Assembly: GCF_032362555.1 (NCBI RefSeq)
Contig: NC_083515.1
Location: 5,739,001 to 5,803,000 of the forward strand
Length of the DNA stretch: 64,000 nt
Direction of reading: 5' to 3'
Origin: Amyelois transitella
Taxonomy: Eukaryota; Arthropoda; Insecta; Lepidoptera; Pyralidae
The notes under the pieces are model-generated. The model was not told the DNA's origin and made no database searches. It worked only from the letters and a program-made list of their open reading frames with translations. The position numbers and the translations under genes are program-made. Of this stretch, positions 60,563-64,000 are shown in pieces. Within the stretch, counting starts at the first letter, position 1. Every line of letters begins with the position of its first letter.

Positions 60563-64000
<3,438 letters not shown>

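Overview
The window is nuclear DNA of an insect, most likely a moth or butterfly. The composition is AT-rich, genes are split into many short GT-AG exons, and intergenic and intronic DNA is full of short dispersed repeats that I recognise as typical of lepidopteran genomes. These include the '...TTGCGGGGTAGACAGAGCC...' family, a tRNA-headed SINE-like family and LINE 3' tails carrying 'CCGCCCGCGACTTCGTCCG'. Protein similarities were judged by eye from remembered family motifs. Exon borders were set by hand from splice sites and reading phase; the lengths of all complete exon chains close in frame.

Layout: 1-18.4 kb holds no gene I can support. It is transposon remnants: a decayed THAP domain, a non-LTR retrotransposon C-terminus framed by 310-bp inverted repeats, and many SINE-like copies. 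From 18.4 to 31.4 kb lie two head-to-head genes for secreted M14 metallocarboxypeptidase-like proteins, one on the minus strand (785 aa) and one on the plus strand (386 aa). Both have lost zinc ligands and the catalytic glutamate, so both look like pseudoenzymes. A complete 985-bp LTR element with identical LTRs sits in their shared 1.75-kb upstream region.

From 31.5 to 38.9 kb on the minus strand is a 12-exon TXNDC11-type ER thioredoxin-domain protein, tail to tail with the plus-strand carboxypeptidase-like gene. A possible 90-aa minus-strand ORF at 40.6-40.9 kb lies head to head with nudE (41.2-45.1 kb, plus), a dynein regulator with two alternative terminal exons. PIGQ (GPI anchor synthesis) runs on the minus strand at 47.8-51.4 kb and is head to head with a LUC7-like U1 snRNP factor (52.7-57.0 kb, plus), which also has two possible 3' ends. 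The window closes with the 3' part of PHTF (60.6-64.0 kb, minus), which continues past the edge.

The right half is therefore ordinary conserved housekeeping genes. The features most worth a second look are the divergent M14 pseudoenzyme pair with its young LTR insertion, and the alternative cysteine-containing end of nudE.
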